From contig NZ_QPHL01000016.1 in assembly GCF_003335675.1 (NCBI RefSeq), positions 124,001-188,000 on the forward strand: DNA of 64,000 bases, written 5' to 3'. The stretch comes from Winogradskyella sp. KYW1333 (lineage in GTDB: Bacteria > Bacteroidota > Bacteroidia > Flavobacteriales > Flavobacteriaceae). A program made the position numbers and the translations under genes. The notes under the pieces are model-generated. The model made no database searches. It worked only from the letters and a program-made list of their open reading frames with translations, and was not told the origin of the DNA. Shown in pieces: positions 25,768 through 34,099 of the stretch (its first letter is position 1; every line of letters starts with the position of its first letter).

Positions 25768-25775
25768 CAAAATTA
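25768..25775 (-). promoter_or_regulatory. Putative -7 element of the M23 peptidase gene
   Basis: Minus-strand TAATTTTG, a perfect TAnnTTTG match, 31 nt upstream of the start at 25737. Confidence 0.55.
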
Positions 25776-25824
25776 ACACAATTATTGTTGAACTCAAATC
25801 GCTTTAACATCTGTTAAAATAGAC

Positions 25825-25832
25825 TATTTTTG
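25825..25832 (+). promoter_or_regulatory. Putative -7 element of helicase copy 2
   Basis: TATTTTTG, identical to the element of helicase copy 1, 30 nt upstream of the ATG at 25862. Confidence 0.6.
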
Positions 25833-25861
25833 TACCTCAATAATTAACAAACATAGTAAGT

Positions 25862-27415
25862 ATGTCTCAAGATAATCAAACAGTCCAAGAAAAGAAGACT
25901 GATAAAGAATTATACGACTACCAACAAGGTGCCATTAGTAAAATTTTCGAAAAATTTGATACAGCTCCTTATGATTATCATTTATTGTATCAATTACCAA
26001 CCGGAGGAGGGAAGACGGTAATTTTTTCTGAAATGGTTCGTCAATACCTAAAAAACCATAATAAAAAGGTTCTTGTAATGACACACCGTATTGAGCTTTG
26101 TAATCAGACTTCTAAAATGCTCACTAGTTTTGGTGTTACCAATAAGATTGTAAGTAGCAATGCAAATCTAGATAATCAAGCTGAGTACACTTGTTTTGTT
26201 GCAATGGTTGAGACTTTAAATAACAGGTTAAACGATAATATGCTAGACATTTCTGATGTTGGGCTGGTTATTATTGATGAGGCACACTATAATTCATTTA
26301 CTAAATTATTCAAGTTCTTTGAAAAATCGTTCATATTAGGTGTTACGGCAACCCCTTTAAGTTCTAACAAGGACTTACCAATGAAGGACAATTATAATGA
26401 GTTAATTGCGGGTGAAACTATTGAAAACCTTATCGAAAACGAATTTTTGGCTAGAGCAGAAACCTATGCTTACGACATGGGACTTACGTCCTTAGAAATA
26501 GGTTCAAATGGTGATTATACTGTGAAATCTTCAGAAGATTTATATACTAGCCCTGCAATGTTGCAAAAAACAATTGATGCCTATAAAAAACATTCACTAG
26601 GGAAGAAGACTTTGATTTTTAATAATGGTATTAATACTTCAATTAGTGTTTATTATGCCTTTAGACAAGCAGGCCTGCCCATAATGCATTTAGATAATAC
26701 GGCAAATAAAAAACAAAGAAGGCAAATTCTAGATTGGTTTCATGAAACACCGGATGCCATTTTAACTTCAGTAAGTATCCTTACCACTGGCTTTGATGAA
26801 CCTACAATTGACACTATTCTTTTAAATAGAGCAACAAAATCTCTTACGCTCTACTATCAGATGGTAGGACGAGGATCTAGAATTTTGAACAATAAATCTA
26901 AATTTACTATCATAGATTTAGGGAATAACTTGTATCGTTTTGGACCTTGGGGAGCTGACCTAGACTGGCAATTAATATTTAAGTCACCTAATTGGTATGC
27001 AGATCGTATTAAAAGTGACGAAGCCATTGAGGCCAACTTTAAACATGAATTGGCAGATGAAATTAAGGATGAATTTTCTAAATCAGAAGTTACTTATTTT
27101 GATATTCGTCAGTGCTACAAAGATGCTGTGGATAACGGAGAATCGTCAAAGGTGGTGCTTGAACGGTCTATAGAGCATCACGCTAAAATATGTATCGAAA
27201 ACAGTGAGGATGTATATGATGCCATAGCTTTAGCAAAACTGCTTAAAGATGATATAAATCAAAGAATTGAAACTTACGCCAAGTGTATAAGTAAAAGCAC
27301 CCATAATTTCTTGAAGTGGTTAAAAGATGACTACAAAATGAAATTAAACTCTTATCTACGGGCTAATTTTGATGAGAAATTTGAGGAAATACATGGTTAT
27401 CCTCCTAAGGATTAA
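25862..27415 (+). CDS. SF2 DEAH-box helicase, RadD-like (copy 2)
   Basis: A 517-residue paralogue of the gene at 11004, collinear over its whole length with all SF2 motifs (PTGGGKT, DEAH, GVTATPLSS, QMVGRGSR). The two genes share a 31-nt identical stretch over motif I (25986-26016 and 11122-11152). This copy has a 15-residue longer C terminus (EEIHGYPPKD end). RadD-like DNA repair is the nearest recalled family; a role in RNA metabolism cannot be excluded. Single gene, own promoter, divergent from the M23 peptidase gene. Confidence 0.85.
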   Translation: MSQDNQTVQEKKTDKELYDYQQGAISKIFEKFDTAPYDYHLLYQLPTGGGKTVIFSEMVRQYLKNHNKKVLVMTHRIELCNQTSKMLTSFGVTNKIVSSNANLDNQAEYTCFVAMVETLNNRLNDNMLDISDVGLVIIDEAHYNSFTKLFKFFEKSFILGVTATPLSSNKDLPMKDNYNELIAGETIENLIENEFLARAETYAYDMGLTSLEIGSNGDYTVKSSEDLYTSPAMLQKTIDAYKKHSLGKKTLIFNNGINTSISVYYAFRQAGLPIMHLDNTANKKQRRQILDWFHETPDAILTSVSILTTGFDEPTIDTILLNRATKSLTLYYQMVGRGSRILNNKSKFTIIDLGNNLYRFGPWGADLDWQLIFKSPNWYADRIKSDEAIEANFKHELADEIKDEFSKSEVTYFDIRQCYKDAVDNGESSKVVLERSIEHHAKICIENSEDVYDAIALAKLLKDDINQRIETYAKCISKSTHNFLKWLKDDYKMKLNSYLRANFDEKFEEIHGYPPKD

Positions 27416-27485
27416 ATAATGTATATAATAGATTATTCTGAGATTTGAGTGGGTAAATTAACCATTCTTCTATTTAAATATTGAA

Positions 27486-27493
27486 TAATTTTG
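27486..27493 (+). promoter_or_regulatory. Putative -7 element of the S9 peptidase gene
   Basis: TAATTTTG, a perfect TAnnTTTG match. Transcription would begin near 27499, leaving the ATG at 27509 almost leaderless and favouring the ATG at 27572. Confidence 0.5.
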
Positions 27494-27571
27494 AACAAAA
27501 GCTAGTATATGGCAGTGCACTGTATACACAAGGACGTGGTTACGAAAACAATAATTAAACTGAAAAATTAT

Positions 27572-30379
27572 ATGAGAATTTTAATGATTTTAGGGCTGTT
27601 ATTCTTTACAATAAATACAACAGCACAGAAGAAAGTAATGCAGCACGAAGATAAGGCATTATGGAACCGTATTAGAAATGTTGAAGTTTCAAATTCAGGT
27701 GATTATATGCTTTATAATCTTGGACCAGAGGAAAAAGACCAAAAACTTCATTTACACGATATGGATGGCAGAAAAATAATGACCTATGAACGCAGTAAAG
27801 GTGGTGCATTTTCATATGATTCTAAACATGTAGTGTTTGCAGTCAATGCTTTAAAGGATAGTATTAGAGAAATGAAGCGTAAAAAGTTGAAAAAGAAAGA
27901 TTTACCAAAGGATTCTTTACTGATTTATAATTTAGATAGTAAATCACTGCAAAAGATTCCGAATGTAAAATCCTATAAAATGCCAGAAAAATGGTCTGGA
28001 ATAGTTGCTTATACGTTAGAAGCACCAAAATCTACCAATAAAGACACTTCAAAATCAAAAGAGAATGATACCACTAAAGTTAAAAAGAAATTAAAAAAGG
28101 TCTCTAAAGACAATGGTTTTCATCTGGTAATAAGAAACCTAGAAACAGGTGTTGAAGACACTCTTAAATACGTACATCGCTATGCCATGGCTAAGGAAGG
28201 ACGTCATCTGGTTTATGCAACTTCAGGCACAATAGATAGCCTTGGAGGTGGTGTTTATAGTTATGATATAGACAAAGCTTCCAAGACTTTGTTAATGTCT
28301 AGTCACCATAAAACTAAATATCCTCAGTTGGGTATATCAGAATCAGGTAGACGCATAGGTTTTGTGGTAGATGCGGACTCAACTAAAAGCTTAATAAAAA
28401 TGCCTAAACTCTATGCTTGGAATCAAGGAGATACTACTGCTAAATTAATAGCAGATTCTAAAGAAAATGGCGCAAATATGTTGGTTTCTAGTGATGAACA
28501 ATTAAGATTTTCAAAAAATGAAAACCGATTATTCTTTGGGTTACAAACAACACCAATTGTTCAAGACACAACTTTACTTGATGAGGAAATCGTTAACGTA
28601 GAAGTTTGGACTTATGATGAACCTAGATTATATACTGTTCAAGAATTAGATCTAAAAAACGATAAGAAAAAAGCGTATATGAGTTTATACGATTTTACCA
28701 GCAATAAGGTTATCCCAGTTGCCGATACAGAATATGACTTAGCAAGATACAGTGATGAAGGGAATAGTAGATATGCAGTTTTAGGTAACCAAACACCGTA
28801 TTTATTACAGAGTCAATGGACGGCCCAGCGTCCAATGGATATGCAACGCTTAGATTTAAATACTGGCGAACGCACTGATATAGCTAAGAAAGTATATGGA
28901 GGAAGTTCAATAAGTCCAAAAGGAAACTATCTATATGGCTATAGCCGAAAGGATAGCACTTGGTACACTTATAACCTTAACACTTTAAAGTATACTGCAT
29001 TAACTAAGGGACGTCAATTTTATAACGAATTACACGATTATCCGGATGACCCATACAGTTACGGTTATGCAGGGTGGACCGAGAATGATGCTAAATTCCT
29101 GATTTATGATCGTTTTGATATTTGGTCATTTGATCCTGATACTGGAAAACCAGAAAATTTAACCAATGGTAGAGCATCTAAGGTTCGTTACCGTTATGTA
29201 AAGTTAGATAATGAAGAAAGATCAATTTCTGAAAGTAAAAATTGGATGTTAAGCACATTCAATGAAGGCAATAAATATGGCGGAACGGCGAGTTACAATC
29301 CAAAACGAAAGTCACTAAAACAATTAGAAGAAGGACCATATTCATATGGTCAAATTGCAATGGCACAAAACGATAAAAAGAATCGACTTGTATTCACCAG
29401 ACAGTCCTTCACAGATTTCCCTAATTTTTGGAGTACTAATCTTTCATTTAAATCACCAAAGCAAATAACAGATGCTAATCCACAACAAGGTGATTATAAC
29501 TGGGGAACTTCAGAAATGGTAGAATGGACTTCTTTAGATGGCAAACTTTTAAGAGGAATGTTGATTAAACCAGAAAATTTTGATTCTAAAAAGAAATATC
29601 CATTAATCGTTAATTTCTATGAGAAAAGCTCTGACGGATTGTATCGTCATCGAGCACCAAGCTATGGTCGTAGTACAATAAACTATCCGTTCTATGCAAG
29701 TAGAGGTTATGTAATTTTTAATCCTGATGTATACTATCGAGATGGTTATCCTGGTGAAAGTGCTTTTAACTGTGTTATTCCTGGAATAACCATGTTAATT
29801 GAAAAAGGCTTTATAGACAAGGATAATATTGGAGTTCAAGGTCATAGTTGGGGAGGATATCAAATCGCATACCTGGTTACCAAAACAGATATTTTTAAAG
29901 CTGCCGAATCTGGTGCCCCGGTTCCAAACATGATTAGCGCTTATGGTGGAATTCGTTGGTGGACAGGTCTAAGCCGTCAATTCCAATACGAACATACACA
30001 AAGTAGAATAGGAGGTACGCCTTGGGAATACCCCCAACGCTATATTGAAAATTCTCCGATTTTCAATATCGATAAAATTAATACACCACTATTGATAATG
30101 CATAATGATGCTGATGGTCATGTGCCATGGTATCAAGGTATTGAGTTTTTTGTGAGTTTAAGACGTCTTGGAAAACCTTCTTGGTTCTTGAATTATAACG
30201 ACGAACCACATTGGCCACTAAAAATGCAAAACCGTGTGGATTTTAATATAAGAATGGCGCAATTTTTTGATTATTATTTAAAAGGAGAACCAAAGCCTAT
30301 TTGGATGGATCGTGGCGTTCCTGCTATTGAAAAAGGTATTAATCAAGGTTATGAATACATTGACAGCGATAAGGATTAA
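27572..30379 (+). CDS. S9 family (prolyl oligopeptidase-like) serine peptidase, exported
   Basis: A protein of 935 residues from the ATG at 27572, chosen because it opens a clean signal peptide (MRILMILGLLFFTINTTAQ); the frame begins earlier at 27509 with 21 non-signal residues. The N-terminal two thirds form a beta-propeller-like region with WD-type repeats. The C-terminal alpha/beta-hydrolase domain has the nucleophile elbow QGHSWGGYQ, an Asp in MHNDADGHVPW and a His in NDEPHWPLK. It probably degrades peptides in the periplasm, in the manner of DPP-type enzymes. Single gene. Confidence 0.92.
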   Translation: MRILMILGLLFFTINTTAQKKVMQHEDKALWNRIRNVEVSNSGDYMLYNLGPEEKDQKLHLHDMDGRKIMTYERSKGGAFSYDSKHVVFAVNALKDSIREMKRKKLKKKDLPKDSLLIYNLDSKSLQKIPNVKSYKMPEKWSGIVAYTLEAPKSTNKDTSKSKENDTTKVKKKLKKVSKDNGFHLVIRNLETGVEDTLKYVHRYAMAKEGRHLVYATSGTIDSLGGGVYSYDIDKASKTLLMSSHHKTKYPQLGISESGRRIGFVVDADSTKSLIKMPKLYAWNQGDTTAKLIADSKENGANMLVSSDEQLRFSKNENRLFFGLQTTPIVQDTTLLDEEIVNVEVWTYDEPRLYTVQELDLKNDKKKAYMSLYDFTSNKVIPVADTEYDLARYSDEGNSRYAVLGNQTPYLLQSQWTAQRPMDMQRLDLNTGERTDIAKKVYGGSSISPKGNYLYGYSRKDSTWYTYNLNTLKYTALTKGRQFYNELHDYPDDPYSYGYAGWTENDAKFLIYDRFDIWSFDPDTGKPENLTNGRASKVRYRYVKLDNEERSISESKNWMLSTFNEGNKYGGTASYNPKRKSLKQLEEGPYSYGQIAMAQNDKKNRLVFTRQSFTDFPNFWSTNLSFKSPKQITDANPQQGDYNWGTSEMVEWTSLDGKLLRGMLIKPENFDSKKKYPLIVNFYEKSSDGLYRHRAPSYGRSTINYPFYASRGYVIFNPDVYYRDGYPGESAFNCVIPGITMLIEKGFIDKDNIGVQGHSWGGYQIAYLVTKTDIFKAAESGAPVPNMISAYGGIRWWTGLSRQFQYEHTQSRIGGTPWEYPQRYIENSPIFNIDKINTPLLIMHNDADGHVPWYQGIEFFVSLRRLGKPSWFLNYNDEPHWPLKMQNRVDFNIRMAQFFDYYLKGEPKPIWMDRGVPAIEKGINQGYEYIDSDKD

Positions 30380-30414
30380 AAAATTATATACCAACTATAA
30401 AAAAATACATATCT

Positions 30415-31035
30415 CTATAACATACTGAAAATAACAAAGCCATATGCGAAAATGCGAATGATGCGCAATGAACCATAATACATAACACTTTTAAAAGGGT
30501 AATTAATAATACCTGCTGTCATGCACGATACTGCAAATGGCAATGGTAATATGGCTCCGATTACGATGAGTATACCGCCCCATTTTTTCGAGTTTCTAAG
30601 TTGTTTTGCCATTTTCACCTCTAAATAGTTATGAACAGTTGGCATAGTTGTAATGCATTTTCCGAACCAATAGGCCATTAAACCTCCAGAGTAAGACAAT
30701 AATGCCAAAATACTTAAATACTGCCATGGTCTTGGCATATTACCAGACCAGGCGATAAATATCTCAGGAGGCACAAGACCAAGTATAGTTTCTGAAACAA
30801 AGAAGAAACCTAAAACACCATAAACTGGTAATAGTTGTGTAACGCGTTCTAAAGTCAAATTAATATCAACAAACTGATTTAACGTAACAATTGCTGCAAT
30901 AAAACCAACTATATATGGAAAGGCATTTTTCAATGCAAGCAAAACAAATTCATAAAAACCGGTATATGAATAATATTGATGTAGTAATTGAATTCTAGAT
31001 TTGGTCGAATTAGATCGTAATCGAGATAGTTTCAT
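30415..31035 (-). CDS. VTT-domain (DedA/YqaA-like) membrane protein
   Basis: A 206-residue inner-membrane protein with about five hydrophobic segments. The conserved SNARE-associated/VTT features are an E and G-rich re-entrant loop (FFVSETILGLVPPEIFIAWS) and GGILIVIGAILPLPFAVSCM with the Pro and the following Gly. Family members are linked to lipid transport and membrane homeostasis. The first 25 residues are basic and cytoplasmic. It is convergent with the S9 peptidase gene. Confidence 0.75.
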   Translation of the reverse strand: MKLSRLRSNSTKSRIQLLHQYYSYTGFYEFVLLALKNAFPYIVGFIAAIVTLNQFVDINLTLERVTQLLPVYGVLGFFFVSETILGLVPPEIFIAWSGNMPRPWQYLSILALLSYSGGLMAYWFGKCITTMPTVHNYLEVKMAKQLRNSKKWGGILIVIGAILPLPFAVSCMTAGIINYPFKSVMYYGSLRIIRIFAYGFVIFSML

Positions 31036-31282
31036 TTAGATTAAGTTTTTTTAATTTGGAGTGGAACGAATTTATAAAATAAATGTGTATAAAATAGATT
31101 AATGAATTAATAATTCGTTAAAACGTTTATATATGTAGTAAAAATATTACTATTTAAATACTGAATTTTATTATGAAGTAAAAAAATAATTAATATTTAT
31201 TATAGGAAAGCGGTAAGCTCAAAATACTATTTTACATAATATAAATTATAAGACAATTGTTATTATTTGGTTTTCTATGTGA

Positions 31283-31456
31283 GTGTACAATAACCAATGG
31301 TCTATTTCTAATAACCTACAAAAAGTATACTATAACTCTAATAGTAGTACATATAGAATATATGAAGTAGAAATCAAAAAGGACAATGAAATTAAAAATT
31401 TGAAATTCAAAATTGACAGTGAAGTTAATAACAAGGCATATGTTGCGCTGAATTAA
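31283..31456 (+). pseudogene. Possible C-terminal gene remnant
   Basis: A plus-strand open frame of 57 codons from a GTG preceded directly by an in-frame TGA. It reads NNQWSISNNLQKVYYN then TYRIYEVEIKKDNEIKNLKF and ends VNNKAYVALN. The residue mix looks like real beta-rich protein, and a terminator follows 42 bp later as it would after a gene end. It has no convincing start or signal. I do not recognise the family. Confidence 0.3.
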
Positions 31457-31498
31457 ATATCTTTTAGAGAATTGGAAATTTAAAATCTAACGCAATTT

Positions 31499-31530
31499 TA
31501 AAGGCCAACTTTCTTCAAAGTTGGCCTTCT
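31499..31530. terminator. Strong bidirectional terminator
   Basis: A perfect inverted repeat AAGGCCAACTTT / AAAGTTGGCCTT with a four-base loop and T/A-rich flanks. It serves the minus-strand lipoprotein gene (stop at 31546) and anything transcribed rightward from the remnant. Confidence 0.85.
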
Positions 31531-31545
31531 TTAATTTCTGTGATA

Positions 31546-32202
31546 TTATATTTTTCTGACCAATATAATTGCATTAGAATTAAAACAGGAGCCTAGAAAT
31601 GTCTCTCCTCCAAAATTAGAATTAAAACTAATGACATACGGTTGATATCCTGCTTTTGTTGATGTCCAATAAAACAATGTTTCATCAAAATCTCCAATAT
31701 TTTGTAGATGAAGGTTATTAAAGATAGTTTCTGCAGAACTACGACTTGGTATAAACCAATCGTCATAGGAATTATGATTTAGGTCATAAGCAATTTTAAA
31801 TGCATAATCGTCGCTACCAAATTCTAAACCATTTGGAACACTACTATTATCAGCTAAATTCCCATTAACAATTTGTTCGGTGTTTAACTCCCCATCACCA
31901 ATTGCTTCACCATTAGTTAAATCAAAATGATCGCCCCAAGATTTAGTTCCAATTTGAGAATAATTTGTTGCAACCATTAATGAACCATCCATCTCATTAA
32001 CATAATAAATGTATCCACCACCATATTCTAATCCATAGAATACCTCAGCGCCTAAAGCGTTTGTAATATCTAAGACTGCAACACCATTTTCTAGATTTTC
32101 TATAATCGAGAGGTTGTTATTAAAGACAGTTGGATCTACTGTATCATCATCTGAACAATTGGAAATTAGAAATGCTAAAAGAATAAATACTGATTTTTTC
32201 AT
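31546..32202 (-). CDS. Lipoprotein with DUF1566-like domain
   Basis: A 218-residue lipoprotein; the lipobox Cys is at residue 16 (FLISNCSDDD). The mature part carries the DUF1566-like pattern: YGGGYIYYVNEMDGSLMVAT, TKSWGDHFDLTNGEAIGDGE, DDWFIPSRSSAETIFNNLH and LFYWTSTKAGYQ. Such domains occur in bacterial surface proteins, often with no known ligand. The acidic SDDDTVDP after the lipidated Cys is consistent with export to the outer membrane surface in Bacteroidota, which is an inference. Confidence 0.75.
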   Translation of the reverse strand: MKKSVFILLAFLISNCSDDDTVDPTVFNNNLSIIENLENGVAVLDITNALGAEVFYGLEYGGGYIYYVNEMDGSLMVATNYSQIGTKSWGDHFDLTNGEAIGDGELNTEQIVNGNLADNSSVPNGLEFGSDDYAFKIAYDLNHNSYDDWFIPSRSSAETIFNNLHLQNIGDFDETLFYWTSTKAGYQPYVISFNSNFGGETFLGSCFNSNAIILVRKI

Positions 32203-32445
32203 AATAATTTAGTTTGTTTTAATATATAACATGTTACGTCCATAAATCCCTACCCTTTATTACTAATTTCTAAAAAAAGCCCCTGAATAACAAGAGCTTT
32301 TATTTTGATGAGTCTTGAATGTTTCTTTTTAATGATATTAAGTATCAATTACTTTATGTTTCATTCAACTATTTCAAAACTAATAATTAAATGAGTATCT
32401 GAGAACATCGCTTTTAACACAATATTATACTATTTTATCCTTTTT

Positions 32446-33927
32446 CTAATATATAATCGATTGCATAGCATGAGCTGGTATATCTAAAGCTATTTCACTC
32501 TCACCGACTAATAGTTTATAGGCTATTGGTTCATCTGTTTTATTCATCACTACAGTAACTATTTGCCCATCTGGATTTTGAAAAGATGAGCTCTCTATAG
32601 TACTTCTACTTGCTGTAGTACTTATAAGTTTTGCACCTGGTTTAACAAATTTTGAAAAATGACCTATATAATAATATGTTGGTGTGTAAATAAGTTCATT
32701 ATTTTGAGTATCCGCGTGTATTGGTGCAAAGCAAAAATTTTGAACGTGATTTGGCCCACCGTTTTCATTTAACAGAATATTCCAATCGGTCCAACCTACT
32801 GTTCCGCTATTAAAATCGTTTATCATAGAATTGCCGTATCGCTCTGCATTTGACCAACGTTGGTATTGGGTAGGATCGAACTTTTCCTGACAACCTTCGG
32901 TAAATAGTAAATTCTTAGTTGGGAAGGATTCTTTAACGTTTTTTAGATTATCATATTTTGGATCACCACCTGTCCATGTTTCATACCAATGAAACCCTAT
33001 TCCCCAAGCATACTTAAATGCCTCAGGATCCTCAAAAATAGTATTCGCTCTATGCGAAATTAAGTCTCTGTTATGATCCCAAACTACAATATTCTTATCG
33101 CTATAGCCGTTAGATTCGAAGGTTGGGCCTAAATAGTTTTTTAGAAAATCTCGTTCTTCTTCTGCTGTATAGATACAAGACTCCCATCGTTGTACTGCCA
33201 TAGGTTCATTTTGAATGGTAACTCCCCAAACAGGTATTCCTTCCGCTTCGTACGCTTGAATAAACTTCACAAAATAATCCGCCCAAGTCTGATTATATTC
33301 TGGTAACAATTTACCACCTTGAAGCATGTGTTTATTTGTTTTCATAAAAGCAGGTGGACTCCATGGACTAGCATAAAACACTAAATCATCCTTAATAAGT
33401 GCTTGCGCACGTTTAATCATAGGAATTCGTTTTACCTTATCCTTCTTTATTGAAAATGTTTTAAGTTCCTTATCCCCTTCTTCAATATAGGTGTGGCTTC
33501 CTATACCAAAATCGCTGCTATGAATACTAGTTCTTATGATATTATAATTTATACCATCATCTGAAAAATAGGCGTTTAGTAATTCCTCTTGTTTATCTTC
33601 AGTTAATTTTGAAAAAACCTCGGCAGACGCATCTGTAATAGCACCTCCAATTCCTAAAAACTCTTGGAATTTTTTCTCTGGATTTACAAAAACAGCTATT
33701 TCCGTTTCTAAGGGTTGATTTGCGTTTGTAAATTGATTTTCTGAGTCTAAAGCCAACCTTTTATCTGTATTTTGAGCTGTTAGGTAAACGGTCGCATTAT
33801 TACCTGTAAAATTCTTACCTACAGTGGCTTGGGTGTCCTCAAAAGTTGCCTTTTCATTCTTGTTATTATTATCATTACAAGAAACGTAAAGTAGTATTAT
33901 TACTGAGAAGTAGAATAATTTTTTCAT
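32446..33927 (-). CDS. Glycoside hydrolase family 30 lipoprotein
   Basis: A 493-residue lipoprotein (Cys17 in LLYVSCND). GH30 enzymes are retaining beta-glycosidases such as glucosylceramidase, beta-1,6-glucanase or beta-xylosidase. The acid/base Glu is E241 in TIQNEPMAVQRWES and the nucleophile is E344 in LLFTEGCQ. FLGIGGAITDASAEVF near residue 90 and SPWSPPAFMKTN near residue 188 are family signatures. The C-terminal beta domain is present. No SusC/SusD pair is adjacent, so this is not an obvious polysaccharide utilisation locus. Specificity cannot be read from sequence. Confidence 0.92.
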   Translation of the reverse strand: MKKLFYFSVIILLYVSCNDNNNKNEKATFEDTQATVGKNFTGNNATVYLTAQNTDKRLALDSENQFTNANQPLETEIAVFVNPEKKFQEFLGIGGAITDASAEVFSKLTEDKQEELLNAYFSDDGINYNIIRTSIHSSDFGIGSHTYIEEGDKELKTFSIKKDKVKRIPMIKRAQALIKDDLVFYASPWSPPAFMKTNKHMLQGGKLLPEYNQTWADYFVKFIQAYEAEGIPVWGVTIQNEPMAVQRWESCIYTAEEERDFLKNYLGPTFESNGYSDKNIVVWDHNRDLISHRANTIFEDPEAFKYAWGIGFHWYETWTGGDPKYDNLKNVKESFPTKNLLFTEGCQEKFDPTQYQRWSNAERYGNSMINDFNSGTVGWTDWNILLNENGGPNHVQNFCFAPIHADTQNNELIYTPTYYYIGHFSKFVKPGAKLISTTASRSTIESSSFQNPDGQIVTVVMNKTDEPIAYKLLVGESEIALDIPAHAMQSIIY

Positions 33928-34099
33928 TAATGAATTTAGTTTTTATTGAGCAAAATTGATTTGATTGGTTTTAGCCTTAAATATACTGATTATTAGAATT
34001 ATATACGAATAAAAAAAGCACCATTACTGGCACCTTAGTGTGTTATTAATAATGGGATAACCTCACTATTAGATTAGCTATTTGTATCTAATATAATTC

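Larger units (their letters stand above)
31036..31545. other. 510-bp gene-poor stretch with a coding remnant and a terminator
   Basis: Very AT-rich in its first half with no long frame. The second half contains a plus-strand remnant (31283-31456) and a strong bidirectional hairpin (31499-31530). No RNA gene or mobile element was recognised. Confidence 0.55.
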
